Positions 8,247 through 15,744 of a stretch of 38,681 nucleotides of DNA are shown one piece after another. The stretch is from Gammaproteobacteria bacterium (GTDB lineage Bacteria; Pseudomonadota; Gammaproteobacteria; Steroidobacterales; Steroidobacteraceae): assembly GCA_028293725.1 (NCBI GenBank), contig JAQGOE010000318.1, positions 1 through 38,681 on the forward strand, in the 5' to 3' direction. The position numbers and the translations under genes were made by a program. How positions within the stretch are numbered: the stretch's first letter is position 1; the number at the start of each line of letters is the position of its first letter. The notes under the pieces are model-generated. The model worked only from the letters and a program-made list of their open reading frames with translations, had not been told where the DNA came from and searched no databases.

Positions 8247-8275
8247 GCCGGCCGCTCGCCAAGAGGTTACGGCGA

Positions 8276-9142
8276 ATGTCGGGATTTTCGTTGAGCAACA
8301 ATCGAAGCAAGAATGTCGTGGCGGCTCGCGTCGCCCCCGCTAGCGGCCGTCGCGAGACCATGGGCGGCCTCGCCAAGGGGCTGAGCGTCATCCGTGCTTT
8401 TACGCGGGAACGCGCGACGCTGAGCCTCAGCGAAGTGGCTAACTTGACTTCGATGCCGGCCGCCACTGCGCGCCGCTGTTTGATGACCCTGGAAGAGCTC
8501 GGCTACGTCATGCGCAACGGGCGGCAATTTCTCCTGCGCCCGAAAGTGCTGGAGCTGGGCGCGGCCTATATCGATTCCATGAACATCGATTTCCTGACCA
8601 AGACACACCTGGAGGAACTGGCGCGCAACACGGGTGATTCAGCGGCACTATGTGTGCTCGACGGCGCGGACATCGTCTACGTTGCACGCACCTCGATTCG
8701 TACCCTGATGCGCCTGGAAGCGCACGTCGGTAGCCGCTTTCCGGCGTACGCCACTTCGGTGGGCCGCGTGCTGCTGGCGGGGCAAGGCGCGGCCGAATTG
8801 AAGCGCTACTTCGAGACCGCGAAACTCGAGCCGCTCACCAAATACACCGTCACGGACGTGGAACAGCTACGCCGCGCCGTCGAAAAATGCCGCCGCAACG
8901 GCTACTCCACGGTCAAGGATGAGTTGGATTACGGGGTGGTGGCGCTGGCGGTCCCGGTGCACGACCGACAGGGCCGCGTGGTGGCCGCGCTCAACAGCTC
9001 GAGCCATTCCGCTCGTATCACCGTCGCACGGTTGGTGGAGGAGCGACTGGACATGTTGCGGGCCGTGAGCAGCCAGATCACCCGGGATCTCGCCTCCCTC
9101 CCCAACCTGTCGCTGAGCGCGGGATTACCCATCGAATCGTGA
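8276..9142 (+). CDS. IclR family transcriptional regulator
   Basis: The 288-aa protein has an N-terminal winged helix at about 25-90 (LAKGLSVIRAFTRERATLSL through ARRCLMTLEELGYV). The IclR effector domain follows at about 95-275 (DGADIVYVARTS, FPAYATSVGRVLLAG, VALAVPVHDRQGRVVAALN). The pattern is close to PcaR/PobR-like regulators of aromatic-acid catabolism. It lies between the two operons whose promoters carry paired TTCG-N5-CGAA sites, and has one such site of its own. It is therefore very probably their regulator. Its effector is unknown; a pathway acid or CoA ester is likely (inference). Confidence 0.95.
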   Translation: MSGFSLSNNRSKNVVAARVAPASGRRETMGGLAKGLSVIRAFTRERATLSLSEVANLTSMPAATARRCLMTLEELGYVMRNGRQFLLRPKVLELGAAYIDSMNIDFLTKTHLEELARNTGDSAALCVLDGADIVYVARTSIRTLMRLEAHVGSRFPAYATSVGRVLLAGQGAAELKRYFETAKLEPLTKYTVTDVEQLRRAVEKCRRNGYSTVKDELDYGVVALAVPVHDRQGRVVAALNSSSHSARITVARLVEERLDMLRAVSSQITRDLASLPNLSLSAGLPIES

Positions 9143-9154
9143 CGCCGCCCCGGC

Positions 9155-9186
9155 TTGACGCGGCCGGTGCCAAGGATCACGATATT
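9155..9186 (+). promoter_or_regulatory. Promoter of the VOC-hydrolase-GNAT operon
   Basis: TTGACG (9155-9160) begins exactly 29 bp before the first operator, as at the lyase promoter. The -10 region TCACGATATTCG (9177-9188) aligns with TCAATATATTCG there. Candidate hexamers are ACGATA (18-bp spacer) or GATATT (20-bp spacer). Confidence 0.6.
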
Positions 9187-9198
9187 CGAAGTTCGAAT
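9184..9198. promoter_or_regulatory. IclR-type operator, site 1 at the VOC promoter
   Basis: ATTCG-AAGTT-CGAAT is a perfect 5-bp-arm palindrome. Its centre is 19 bp from site 2, identical to the arrangement at 4920-4953. Confidence 0.6.
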
Positions 9199-9202
9199 TA
9201 GA

Positions 9203-9217
9203 TTTCGCTATTCGAAA
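9203..9217. promoter_or_regulatory. IclR-type operator, site 2 at the VOC promoter
   Basis: TTTCG-CTATT-CGAAA is identical in all 15 bases to the site at 4939-4953. It lies 19 bp upstream of the VOC start codon and next to its ribosome-binding site (GGCGAGGA, 9223-9230). Confidence 0.7.
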
Positions 9218-9236
9218 TAGACGGCGAGGAATTTCC

Positions 9237-9773
9237 ATGTCGACAGGCGCGAAACTACCCTCCAGGCTGCATCACACCGCCTACGTCGCCAAGGATCTCG
9301 AGGCCACGCGGCGGTTCTACGAAGACCTCATCGGCCTGCCACTGGTCGCGACGTGGTGCGAGGTGGATGAGCTGTTCGGCGCGCAGCGTGTTTACTGCCA
9401 CCTGTTCTTCGGATTGGGCGACGGCAGCGCCCTGGCGTTCTTCAACTTCGCCAAGCCCCAGGACCAGCAACTCTTCGGCCCGGAGCTGCCGGCCTCGCCG
9501 TTTCGGCACATCGCTCTCAACGTCGATGCGGAAACGCAGCAGGGCATCGAGCGGCGCCTGGCGGCGGCGGGCTATAAGGAGCCGCAGACCTATGTGTTGG
9601 AGCACGGGTATTGCAGGTCGGTCTACGTCACCGACCCGAACGATATGATTCTCGAGTTCACCCTCGATAATCCCGAAGCACTCGAGGTGTCGGAGCAGCG
9701 GCGCTCGCGGGCACATGCCGAATTGAAGCGGTGGCTCGCCGGCGACCACACTTCGAACAACACCTATCGATAG
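9237..9773 (+). CDS. VOC superfamily protein (glyoxalase/extradiol-dioxygenase fold)
   Basis: The 178-aa protein has the paired beta-alpha-beta-beta-beta modules of the vicinal oxygen chelate fold. Metal-ligand candidates are His in LHHTAYV, His in FRHIALNV and Glu in ILEFTLD, the usual H/H/E set. The segment RSVYVTDPNDMILEF is typical. It could be a ring-cleaving dioxygenase, an isomerase or a lyase; the sequence alone does not decide. It is the first gene of an IclR-controlled operon and is followed in the same frame by a hydrolase, an order seen in ring-cleavage pathways (inference). Confidence 0.88.
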   Translation: MSTGAKLPSRLHHTAYVAKDLEATRRFYEDLIGLPLVATWCEVDELFGAQRVYCHLFFGLGDGSALAFFNFAKPQDQQLFGPELPASPFRHIALNVDAETQQGIERRLAAAGYKEPQTYVLEHGYCRSVYVTDPNDMILEFTLDNPEALEVSEQRRSRAHAELKRWLAGDHTSNNTYR

Positions 9774-9776
9774 CCC

Positions 9777-10664
9777 TTGAGTGGAGCTGTCACGCACGAG
9801 TCGGCGCTCGGACTCGCGTTACGTTACCGCGCCCGACGGGTGACGACGCCGGACGGCGTGACGGTCGCCGTCCAGGACTGGGCCCATGATGGCGCGCCTC
9901 GTAAAGCCGAGCTGCTGTTGCTCCATGGCTTTTCGCAGTCCCATGGAGCTTGGTTACATCAAGTAACGAGTCCGCTCGCCGCCGAGTACCGTCTGGTGAC
10001 CTACGATCTTCGCGGCCATGGCGACTCCGATAAGCCAGCTGCGGCGCATTTCTACCGGGAGAAGAAGCGCTGGGCGGACGAAGTGAAGGCGGTCATCGAC
10101 CAGAGCGGTTTGCAGCGTCCTATTCTCGTGGCGTGGTCGTATGCAGGACGTGTTGTCCTCGACTACCTCGGCGTATTCGGCGACTCGGGCATCAGTGCGT
10201 TGGTGATGGCGAATGCCATGTCGAATTCCGACCCGAAATTGATGGGCCCTGCGGTCGGACTGCTGGGTCAGATGACGAGCGAGAATGCCGCCGTGGCACT
10301 CGAGGGAACGAAGGCACTCCTGCGCGCCAGTGTCGCCAACCCTCTCCCGCGGGAAGAGTTCGACTACATGCTTGGTTATAACCAAAGCGTCCCACCAACG
10401 GTCCGCGCCAACCTGGCCGGTCGCCCGGCAGATTACGAAAGCGTGCTGCGCTCGCTAAGCGTGCCGACGCTGGTCATGCAGGGAATGCTGGACCCCATCA
10501 CCACATCCGCCATGGGGACTTACACAGCGCAACAGGTGCGGGGCGCGGAGTTGATTCGCTACGACGACCTCGCCCACATGCCCTTCTGGGAATCCCCACA
10601 GCGCTTCAATGCCGACCTCGCGCAATTCGTGCGCCGAGTTTCCCCGGACCACCCTTGGCGGTAG
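9777..10664 (+). CDS. Alpha/beta hydrolase fold protein
   Basis: The 295-aa protein shows LLLLHGFSQSHGAWLHQ (oxyanion region), DLRGHGDSDKP, a nucleophile elbow AWSYAG with S121, a candidate acid in GMLDPI and the catalytic His in DLAHMPFWE. This is a typical esterase, epoxide-hydrolase-like or meta-cleavage-product hydrolase pattern. The likely start is TTG 9777, one codon after the VOC stop and in the same frame; no ribosome-binding site is evident, so translational coupling is probable. GTG 9840 is the alternative but would cut close to the first strand. Substrate not recognisable. Confidence 0.85.
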   Translation: MSGAVTHESALGLALRYRARRVTTPDGVTVAVQDWAHDGAPRKAELLLLHGFSQSHGAWLHQVTSPLAAEYRLVTYDLRGHGDSDKPAAAHFYREKKRWADEVKAVIDQSGLQRPILVAWSYAGRVVLDYLGVFGDSGISALVMANAMSNSDPKLMGPAVGLLGQMTSENAAVALEGTKALLRASVANPLPREEFDYMLGYNQSVPPTVRANLAGRPADYESVLRSLSVPTLVMQGMLDPITTSAMGTYTAQQVRGAELIRYDDLAHMPFWESPQRFNADLAQFVRRVSPDHPWR

Positions 10665-10728
10665 ACTCACCGTCAGACCAGACCACAGAACAACCAGGTC
10701 TTACCGCGGGAGCAGGGGAGAACATAAA

Positions 10729-11586
10729 ATGACCATCCGTCTGCGCAGAGGCAACTCAACTGACGCGGCAGCCGTCGGCGAGATCTGCTACCACGCGTTC
10801 GCCGCGCTCGCCAAGGCGCACAACTTTCAGCCTGATTTCCCGAACCCGGAAGCCGCGGCGGGGCTGCTCGCCGTGTTGATAAGCCACCAGGGAATCTTTG
10901 ACATCGTGGCCGAGATCGAAGGCAAGGTCGTCGGCAGCAACTTTCTGGATGAGCGCAATCCGATCAGCGGCGTGGGGCCGGTCACCGTAGCTCCGGGGGT
11001 GCAGAACGACGGCGCCGGCCGGGCGCTCATGGAAGAGGCCATGCGTCGCTCACAGGAGCGCGGGTTCGCCGGAATACGCCTCGTCCAGGCGGGCTACCAC
11101 AACCGCTCGCTAGCCCTGTATCTCAAGTTGGGTTTCGAAGTGCGGGAGCAGCTGGCCTGCGTCCAAGGACCTGCTGTCAATAAGGCGGTCGACGGTCATG
11201 CCGTGCGCCCTGCTACGGTGAATGATCTATCGGAGTGCAACCGGCTGTGCTTCCGCGTTCACGGCCATGATCGAGGCGGCGAGCTAGCCGACGCGGTCGC
11301 CCAGGGTACGGCCCTGGTCGTCGAGCACTCCGGTCGCGTAACGGGCTACGCCACGTCTGTTGGATTCATCGGTCACACGATCGGCGAATCCAACGACGAC
11401 ATCAAGGCGCTCATCAGCGCCGCGGAATCTTTCGTCGGCCCCGGCTTTCTCGTTCCGACACGCAACGGCGAACTGTTACGTTGGTGCCTCGGGGAGAAAC
11501 TGCGTATCACCCAGACAATGACCTTGATGACGATCGGTCTCTACAATCAGCCGAACGGTGCGTGGCTGCCCTCGGTTATTTACTGA
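10729..11586 (+). CDS. Protein with tandem GNAT (N-acetyltransferase-like) domains
   Basis: The 285-aa protein has a well-formed first GNAT domain (about 3-150), with V-APGVQNDGAGRALMEEAM as the acetyl-CoA binding loop and SLALYLKLGFEV as the closing element. A second, more divergent GNAT-like half (about 160-285, VRPATVNDLSECNRLCFRVH onward) lacks a clear acetyl-CoA loop. The frame is open to 10609, but ATG 10729 follows AGCAGGGGAG and begins at the domain edge, so it is the likely start. It is 64 bp after the hydrolase, probably in the same transcript. The acetyl acceptor is unknown. Confidence 0.87.
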   Translation: MTIRLRRGNSTDAAAVGEICYHAFAALAKAHNFQPDFPNPEAAAGLLAVLISHQGIFDIVAEIEGKVVGSNFLDERNPISGVGPVTVAPGVQNDGAGRALMEEAMRRSQERGFAGIRLVQAGYHNRSLALYLKLGFEVREQLACVQGPAVNKAVDGHAVRPATVNDLSECNRLCFRVHGHDRGGELADAVAQGTALVVEHSGRVTGYATSVGFIGHTIGESNDDIKALISAAESFVGPGFLVPTRNGELLRWCLGEKLRITQTMTLMTIGLYNQPNGAWLPSVIY

Positions 11587-11688
11587 ACCGCCGTGGAAGA
11601 GACGCAAGGCACGCCTGTGCCGCCGAGCCATGACCGTGGAGTGTGCTCGAGCGCGCCGGACCTTGGCTACACGAATCGAACGACTGCG

Positions 11689-13083
11689 CTATAGAAGAAT
11701 CTTCCCCGGATTGAGGATTCCGTTGGGATCCATCGCCCTCTTGATCGCACGCATGAGGGCGAGCTCCTCCGGGCTGCGCGAGTAATGCAGGAAACTCCGC
11801 TTGAGTAAGCCGATTCCATGCTCTGCCGAGATCGAGCCCCTGCGCCGGGAGACGATGCTATACACCGCATCTTCGATCTCGAGCTCCGGCACCGAATGCC
11901 CGCTCATTCTCACCGACGCGTGGAGATTTCCGTCCGCAACATGACCGAAGTAAACTGTTTTGAGTTCCGGCCATCGGGACGTCAGCTCGGCGTCGATCTC
12001 GCCCATCAACGCGTGAATCTCACCTGTTGGAACACTTACGTCAAAACCCAACTGTGGCCAGTGCGGCGTACGTTGCCATTCACCGGGAGAGTCGCGCACA
12101 GTCCACAACTCGGTCGCTTCGCGAGTCGACTTCGCCACGATCGCATCCTTGACGACGCCGGCCTCCAACGCTTCGCCCATCACAGCCTCGTAGCGTTGCT
12201 GATCGACCTCGGGATCCTGCCCCATCGTCTCGAGCAAGACATACACCCCCGCGCCAATCGGTAGTGGCGGCTTGCGCCCCAGACCGAGGGTGCCGAGCTC
12301 ATAGAAGTCAGGCCACATGACTTCGAAAGCGGTGAGTTGACCACCGAATCCCACCCGCGCGCGTCTCAGCAACTCCAGGACCCCGGCGTAATCGTCCAGC
12401 GCGCACACTCCAGTGCAAATGCTGCGGGGCTTCGGGAAGAGACGGAGCACGACCCCCGTAATGATCCCGAGTGTGCCCTCGGAACCGATGAACAACTGCC
12501 GCAGGTCATAGCCGGTGTTGTTCTTCATCACTTTCCTGAGTGAGTCGATGACCGTTCCGTCGGCCAGCACTGCCTCGACTCCGAGCACCAGGTCCCGCGC
12601 CATGCCGAAACGCAACACGCGATTGCCTCCGGCGTTGGTCGACACATTGCCTCCGATCTGGCAGGAACCGCGCCCGCCGAGATCGAGCGGAAAGAAAAGA
12701 TCGGCAGCATCGGCGGCCTTCTGCACGGTGTCCATCACGACACCGGCCTCGACCGTGATCGTTCCGGCGGCGACGTCGATTTCCTTGATGGCACGCATGC
12801 GTTCCAGGGAAATCACGACGCAAGGGCCGACCGGAACAGCCCCGCCTGCCATGCCCGTCATGCCACCCTGTGGCTGAACGGGAATCCGCCGCTCATTACA
12901 GAACTTCAGGAGCGCCGCGACCTGTTGGGTGCTGCGCGGATACGCGAGCGCCAGGATGTTTGCCTGCGCATTGCCAGGAACCCCGAAGTCTTGTGTGTGC
13001 CGCTTGACGTTCTGCACGTCGGGCTTAACAACAACATCCGCCCCGACCCGCTGCGCTAATTCAGAAACTACGTCGTTCTGCAA
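11689..13083 (-). CDS. FAD-linked oxidase of the GlcD / D-lactate dehydrogenase family
   Basis: The 464-aa protein has an FAD-binding PCMH-type domain (residues about 40-220: YPRSTQQVAALLKFCNERRI, PQGGMTGMAGGAVP, GGNVSTNAGGNRVLRFGMA, GSEGTLGIIT). The C-terminal cap has FGHVADGNLH, SAEHGIGLLKR and DPNGILNPGKIL, the hallmark segments of D-2-hydroxyacid dehydrogenases. It oxidises a D-2-hydroxyacid to the 2-oxoacid. There is no signal peptide, so it is cytoplasmic or membrane-associated. It is convergent with the GNAT gene across 102 bp and divergent from the PQQ lipoprotein gene. D-lactate, glycolate or 2-hydroxyglutarate are all possible substrates. Confidence 0.93.
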   Translation of the reverse strand: MQNDVVSELAQRVGADVVVKPDVQNVKRHTQDFGVPGNAQANILALAYPRSTQQVAALLKFCNERRIPVQPQGGMTGMAGGAVPVGPCVVISLERMRAIKEIDVAAGTITVEAGVVMDTVQKAADAADLFFPLDLGGRGSCQIGGNVSTNAGGNRVLRFGMARDLVLGVEAVLADGTVIDSLRKVMKNNTGYDLRQLFIGSEGTLGIITGVVLRLFPKPRSICTGVCALDDYAGVLELLRRARVGFGGQLTAFEVMWPDFYELGTLGLGRKPPLPIGAGVYVLLETMGQDPEVDQQRYEAVMGEALEAGVVKDAIVAKSTREATELWTVRDSPGEWQRTPHWPQLGFDVSVPTGEIHALMGEIDAELTSRWPELKTVYFGHVADGNLHASVRMSGHSVPELEIEDAVYSIVSRRRGSISAEHGIGLLKRSFLHYSRSPEELALMRAIKRAMDPNGILNPGKILL

Positions 13084-13238
13084 AGTCGTACCTCTCCCCT
13101 TGGTTTGCGGCCACTCCCCGGCTCCAGTAAGAGCTTAGCGCTTCCTACCTCGAATGCGCTCGTCATCCAATGAACAAAATGTGGATTTGCGAACACCTAC
13201 CTCCACGGACGAATTTCGTCGAGACAGTCGGACCCCTC

Positions 13239-14960
13239 ATGCATCCCAACCGAAAATTCCTCAACTCCTTCGCGGGCCTTCTCGTTGCCACACTGACCGC
13301 GTGCGGCGGTGGCGGCAACTCCTACTCGCCAACAGCCACGACGCCGCCCGCCGCGACACCCCCTGCCCCGACACCCCCTGCCGCACCGGCTCCCGCAAGC
13401 ACCAACGACGTTGCGACATTCAAGAACGACGTCTCTCGCAGTGGCCAGAACCTGGCCGAGACGAGCCTCACCTTGGCGAATGTCAATTCAACGAGCTTCG
13501 GCCTCCTGCACACCGTTATGGTTGACGGAAAAGTCGACGCCCAGCCGCTGTATCTCTCGCAGGTCCCGATCGCGGGAACTGCGCACAATGTGGCCTTCGT
13601 AGCCACCGAGCACGGCTCCGTGTACGCGATCGATGCGGACGCCGGCACGCCCATCTGGCAGGTATCGGTGCTGGCAGCCGGCGAAACTCCGAGTGACACG
13701 CACGGCTGCAGCCAGGTGACACCCGAGATCGGCATTACCTCGACGCCGGTTATCGATCGCACCGCCGGACCGCATGGCGCGCTGTATGTCGTGGGGATGT
13801 CGATCGACAAGTCCTCGGACTACCACCAGCGGCTGCATGCGCTCGACCTCACCACTGGCGCCGAGATGTTCGGCGGTCCGGCCGAGATCGCGGCCTCCGC
13901 CCCCAACAGCGCGGGGACGACGACCTTCGCCGCGGGACAGTACGAGGAGCGGGCTGCGCTCCTGCTGGCCAACGGACAGATCTACACCTCGTGGACCTCG
14001 CATTGCGACTTCGGTCCCTATAGTGGCTGGATCATCGCCTTCAACCAGATGACATTGGCCCAGACAGCCGTGCTCAATGTTGGACCGAACAGCGGTGCGT
14101 CAGTACCCAACGGGACCCACTTCAACATGAACGGTCCCGCGATATGGATGAGCGGCGACGGCCCGGGCGCGGATGCGCAGGGAAACGTCTACCTCTTGAC
14201 GGGTAACGGCCTCTTCGAGCCGACGCTCGACGCAAACGGATTTCCCAACATGGGCGACTACGGTAATTCCTTCCTGAAACTGCAGAGCACAGCCTCGAGC
14301 CTGAATGTGGCCGATTACTTTGCAATGTCGAGTGAGGTCACCGAATCGGGTGGTGATATCGATCTCGGCTCCGGCGGTGAAATGCTGCTGCCCGACCTGA
14401 CCGACAGCGGTGGCAACGTCAAGCACCTCGTAGTCGGCGCGGGCAAGGACAGCAATATCTACCTCGTCGACCGGGATAACATGGGTAAATTCAACGCCTC
14501 ACAGAACAACGTCTGGCAGGAAATAGATGGCGTAGTGCCCGGCAATCCGCCTGGCGCCTCAACAGGCGGCGTGCGCGGCTCACCAGCCTGGTTCAATGGG
14601 AATATCTACTATGGCGACGCTGGCGGCACGCTCAAGGCATTCAGCGTCACCAATGCGAAGCTTTCGACGACTCCGACTTCGCAGTCGGCGATCACATTCG
14701 CTTACCCCGGCGCATCCCCGGTCGTGTCGGCGAACGGGACGTCGAACGCCATTGTCTGGGCTCATGAAAACACGACGCCCGCCGTATTACATGCATACGA
14801 CGCCTCGAACCTTACGCATGAGCTCTACAACAGCAATCAGGCCACCGGCAGCCGCGACCAGTTCGGGCCCGGCAACAAGTTCATCGCACCGACGGTCGCG
14901 GGTGGCAAGGTATTCGTGGGCACGACCAACACATTGGCCATCTTCGGGCTGCTTCACTAG
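13239..14960 (+). CDS. Lipoprotein with a PQQ-type beta-propeller
   Basis: From ATG 13239 the 573-aa protein has a lipoprotein signal with lipobox LTAC (cysteine near residue 23), a Gly-rich stretch and a Pro/Ala/Thr linker to about residue 60. The propeller has PQQ-like blades such as FVATEHGSVYAIDADAGTPI and WFNGNIYYGDAGGTLKAFSV. No dehydrogenase active-site motif is obvious, so it may be a scaffold or a distant PQQ enzyme. The frame is open to an ATG at 13170, but that start gives a non-signal N-terminus; neither start has a strong ribosome-binding site. It is predicted to sit on the outer membrane or in the periplasm. Confidence 0.8.
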   Translation: MHPNRKFLNSFAGLLVATLTACGGGGNSYSPTATTPPAATPPAPTPPAAPAPASTNDVATFKNDVSRSGQNLAETSLTLANVNSTSFGLLHTVMVDGKVDAQPLYLSQVPIAGTAHNVAFVATEHGSVYAIDADAGTPIWQVSVLAAGETPSDTHGCSQVTPEIGITSTPVIDRTAGPHGALYVVGMSIDKSSDYHQRLHALDLTTGAEMFGGPAEIAASAPNSAGTTTFAAGQYEERAALLLANGQIYTSWTSHCDFGPYSGWIIAFNQMTLAQTAVLNVGPNSGASVPNGTHFNMNGPAIWMSGDGPGADAQGNVYLLTGNGLFEPTLDANGFPNMGDYGNSFLKLQSTASSLNVADYFAMSSEVTESGGDIDLGSGGEMLLPDLTDSGGNVKHLVVGAGKDSNIYLVDRDNMGKFNASQNNVWQEIDGVVPGNPPGASTGGVRGSPAWFNGNIYYGDAGGTLKAFSVTNAKLSTTPTSQSAITFAYPGASPVVSANGTSNAIVWAHENTTPAVLHAYDASNLTHELYNSNQATGSRDQFGPGNKFIAPTVAGGKVFVGTTNTLAIFGLLH

Positions 14961-14972
14961 TCCAACTCGTAG

Positions 14973-14996
14973 TTCGGGCGGTTGCTACCGCCCGAA
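14973..14996. terminator. Perfect 10-bp hairpin between convergent genes
   Basis: TTCGGGCGGT (14973-14982), loop TGCT, and ACCGCCCGAA (14987-14996) form a perfect stem. It lies just after the PQQ lipoprotein gene and includes the last codons and the TAG stop of the converging SnoaL-like gene. There is no T-run on either side, so it may be a bidirectional weak terminator or a 3'-end stabiliser. Confidence 0.5.
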
Positions 14997-15740
14997 CGCC
15001 TCTCCGCCCGCCCTCGGACTCGGCGGCGGCATCGCCTTGCCCGTCACCGGGTTCGGATAGTGGAACGGCTCGATGTAGTAGTTCGGATAGGTCAGATAGA
15101 TGACCGTCGGCGGCAAGTCAGGCCACGGCGGCCACTTCTCCGGATAAGTATTCAGGATCGTGTTGTCGAGCCAGCCGACTTTGTACCCTGAGTACATGTT
15201 GAAGGGGCCGTGCAGCTTCTTGAACTTCCACACCCCGTTTTCCTTGATGAAACGGTCCTCGTAGTAATTGTGCCCCCAGCCCCCCGAGCTCATCACGAAG
15301 GCGATACAGCGCACCGAGGCGCTTACGCCATCGTCATTGATGGTGGGCAGGCATTGGAACTGCTGGTGATCGATCAGCAAACCATCATGCGGTCCGATCG
15401 GTCCGAGACCGATGCTCATGTATTCGAACACCCGTTGGCGGCCCAGGAAAACGCCTTTGCCGCCGATTTCCAGCGTCGCATCCTCAGCGAACAGATCGGA
15501 CAGCGAACGCCATTGCGCCTTGTCGACATAGTAGCCATAAGCGTTCTGCACGATCTCGACCTCGGTGAGGTCTTGCAGGCGTTCGATACGATTCCCGAGC
15601 GAATTCAGGTCTTTCTCGACCGTCTGCAGATCGGCAGCGCTTTGCGCCGCCTGGGCGGCCGTTGCGCAGAATAGACCCAACACCACGGCACAGACGCAAC
15701 GACCCAGAGAGCGGACGTGCTCTTTTGCATGATTGAACAT
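14985..15740 (-). CDS. Secreted SnoaL-like (NTF2-fold) protein, single domain
   Basis: From ATG 15740 the 251-aa protein has a signal peptide (CAVVLGLFCATAAQAA) and a helical stretch. An NTF2/SnoaL-like domain follows at about 60-195 (IVQNAYGYYVDKAQWRSLSD, LFAEDATLEIGGKGVFLGRQ, HNYYEDRFIKENGVWKFKKL). The C-terminal extension ends with FHYPNPVTGKAMPPP, shared with the upstream protein. The open frame reaches 16037, but ATG 15740 has a purine-rich site (GGGGGAGTAGG) and starts the signal peptide. It is 4 bp after the tandem-domain homologue. SnoaL relatives are isomerases, cyclases or hydratases, but no catalytic residues can be assigned. Confidence 0.87.
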   Translation of the reverse strand: MFNHAKEHVRSLGRCVCAVVLGLFCATAAQAAQSAADLQTVEKDLNSLGNRIERLQDLTEVEIVQNAYGYYVDKAQWRSLSDLFAEDATLEIGGKGVFLGRQRVFEYMSIGLGPIGPHDGLLIDHQQFQCLPTINDDGVSASVRCIAFVMSSGGWGHNYYEDRFIKENGVWKFKKLHGPFNMYSGYKVGWLDNTILNTYPEKWPPWPDLPPTVIYLTYPNYYIEPFHYPNPVTGKAMPPPSPRAGGEAFGR

Positions 15741-15744
15741 GGAC

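Noticed and set aside
11608..11621. Hairpin GGCAC-GCCT-GTGCC between the GNAT and flavoprotein genes as a terminator
   Set aside because: The stem is only 5 bp and has no T-run; such short repeats are common at this GC content.
13170..13238. Longer N-terminus of the PQQ lipoprotein from ATG 13170
   Set aside because: It would bury the lipoprotein signal after 23 polar residues; ATG 13239 gives a proper signal and lipobox.
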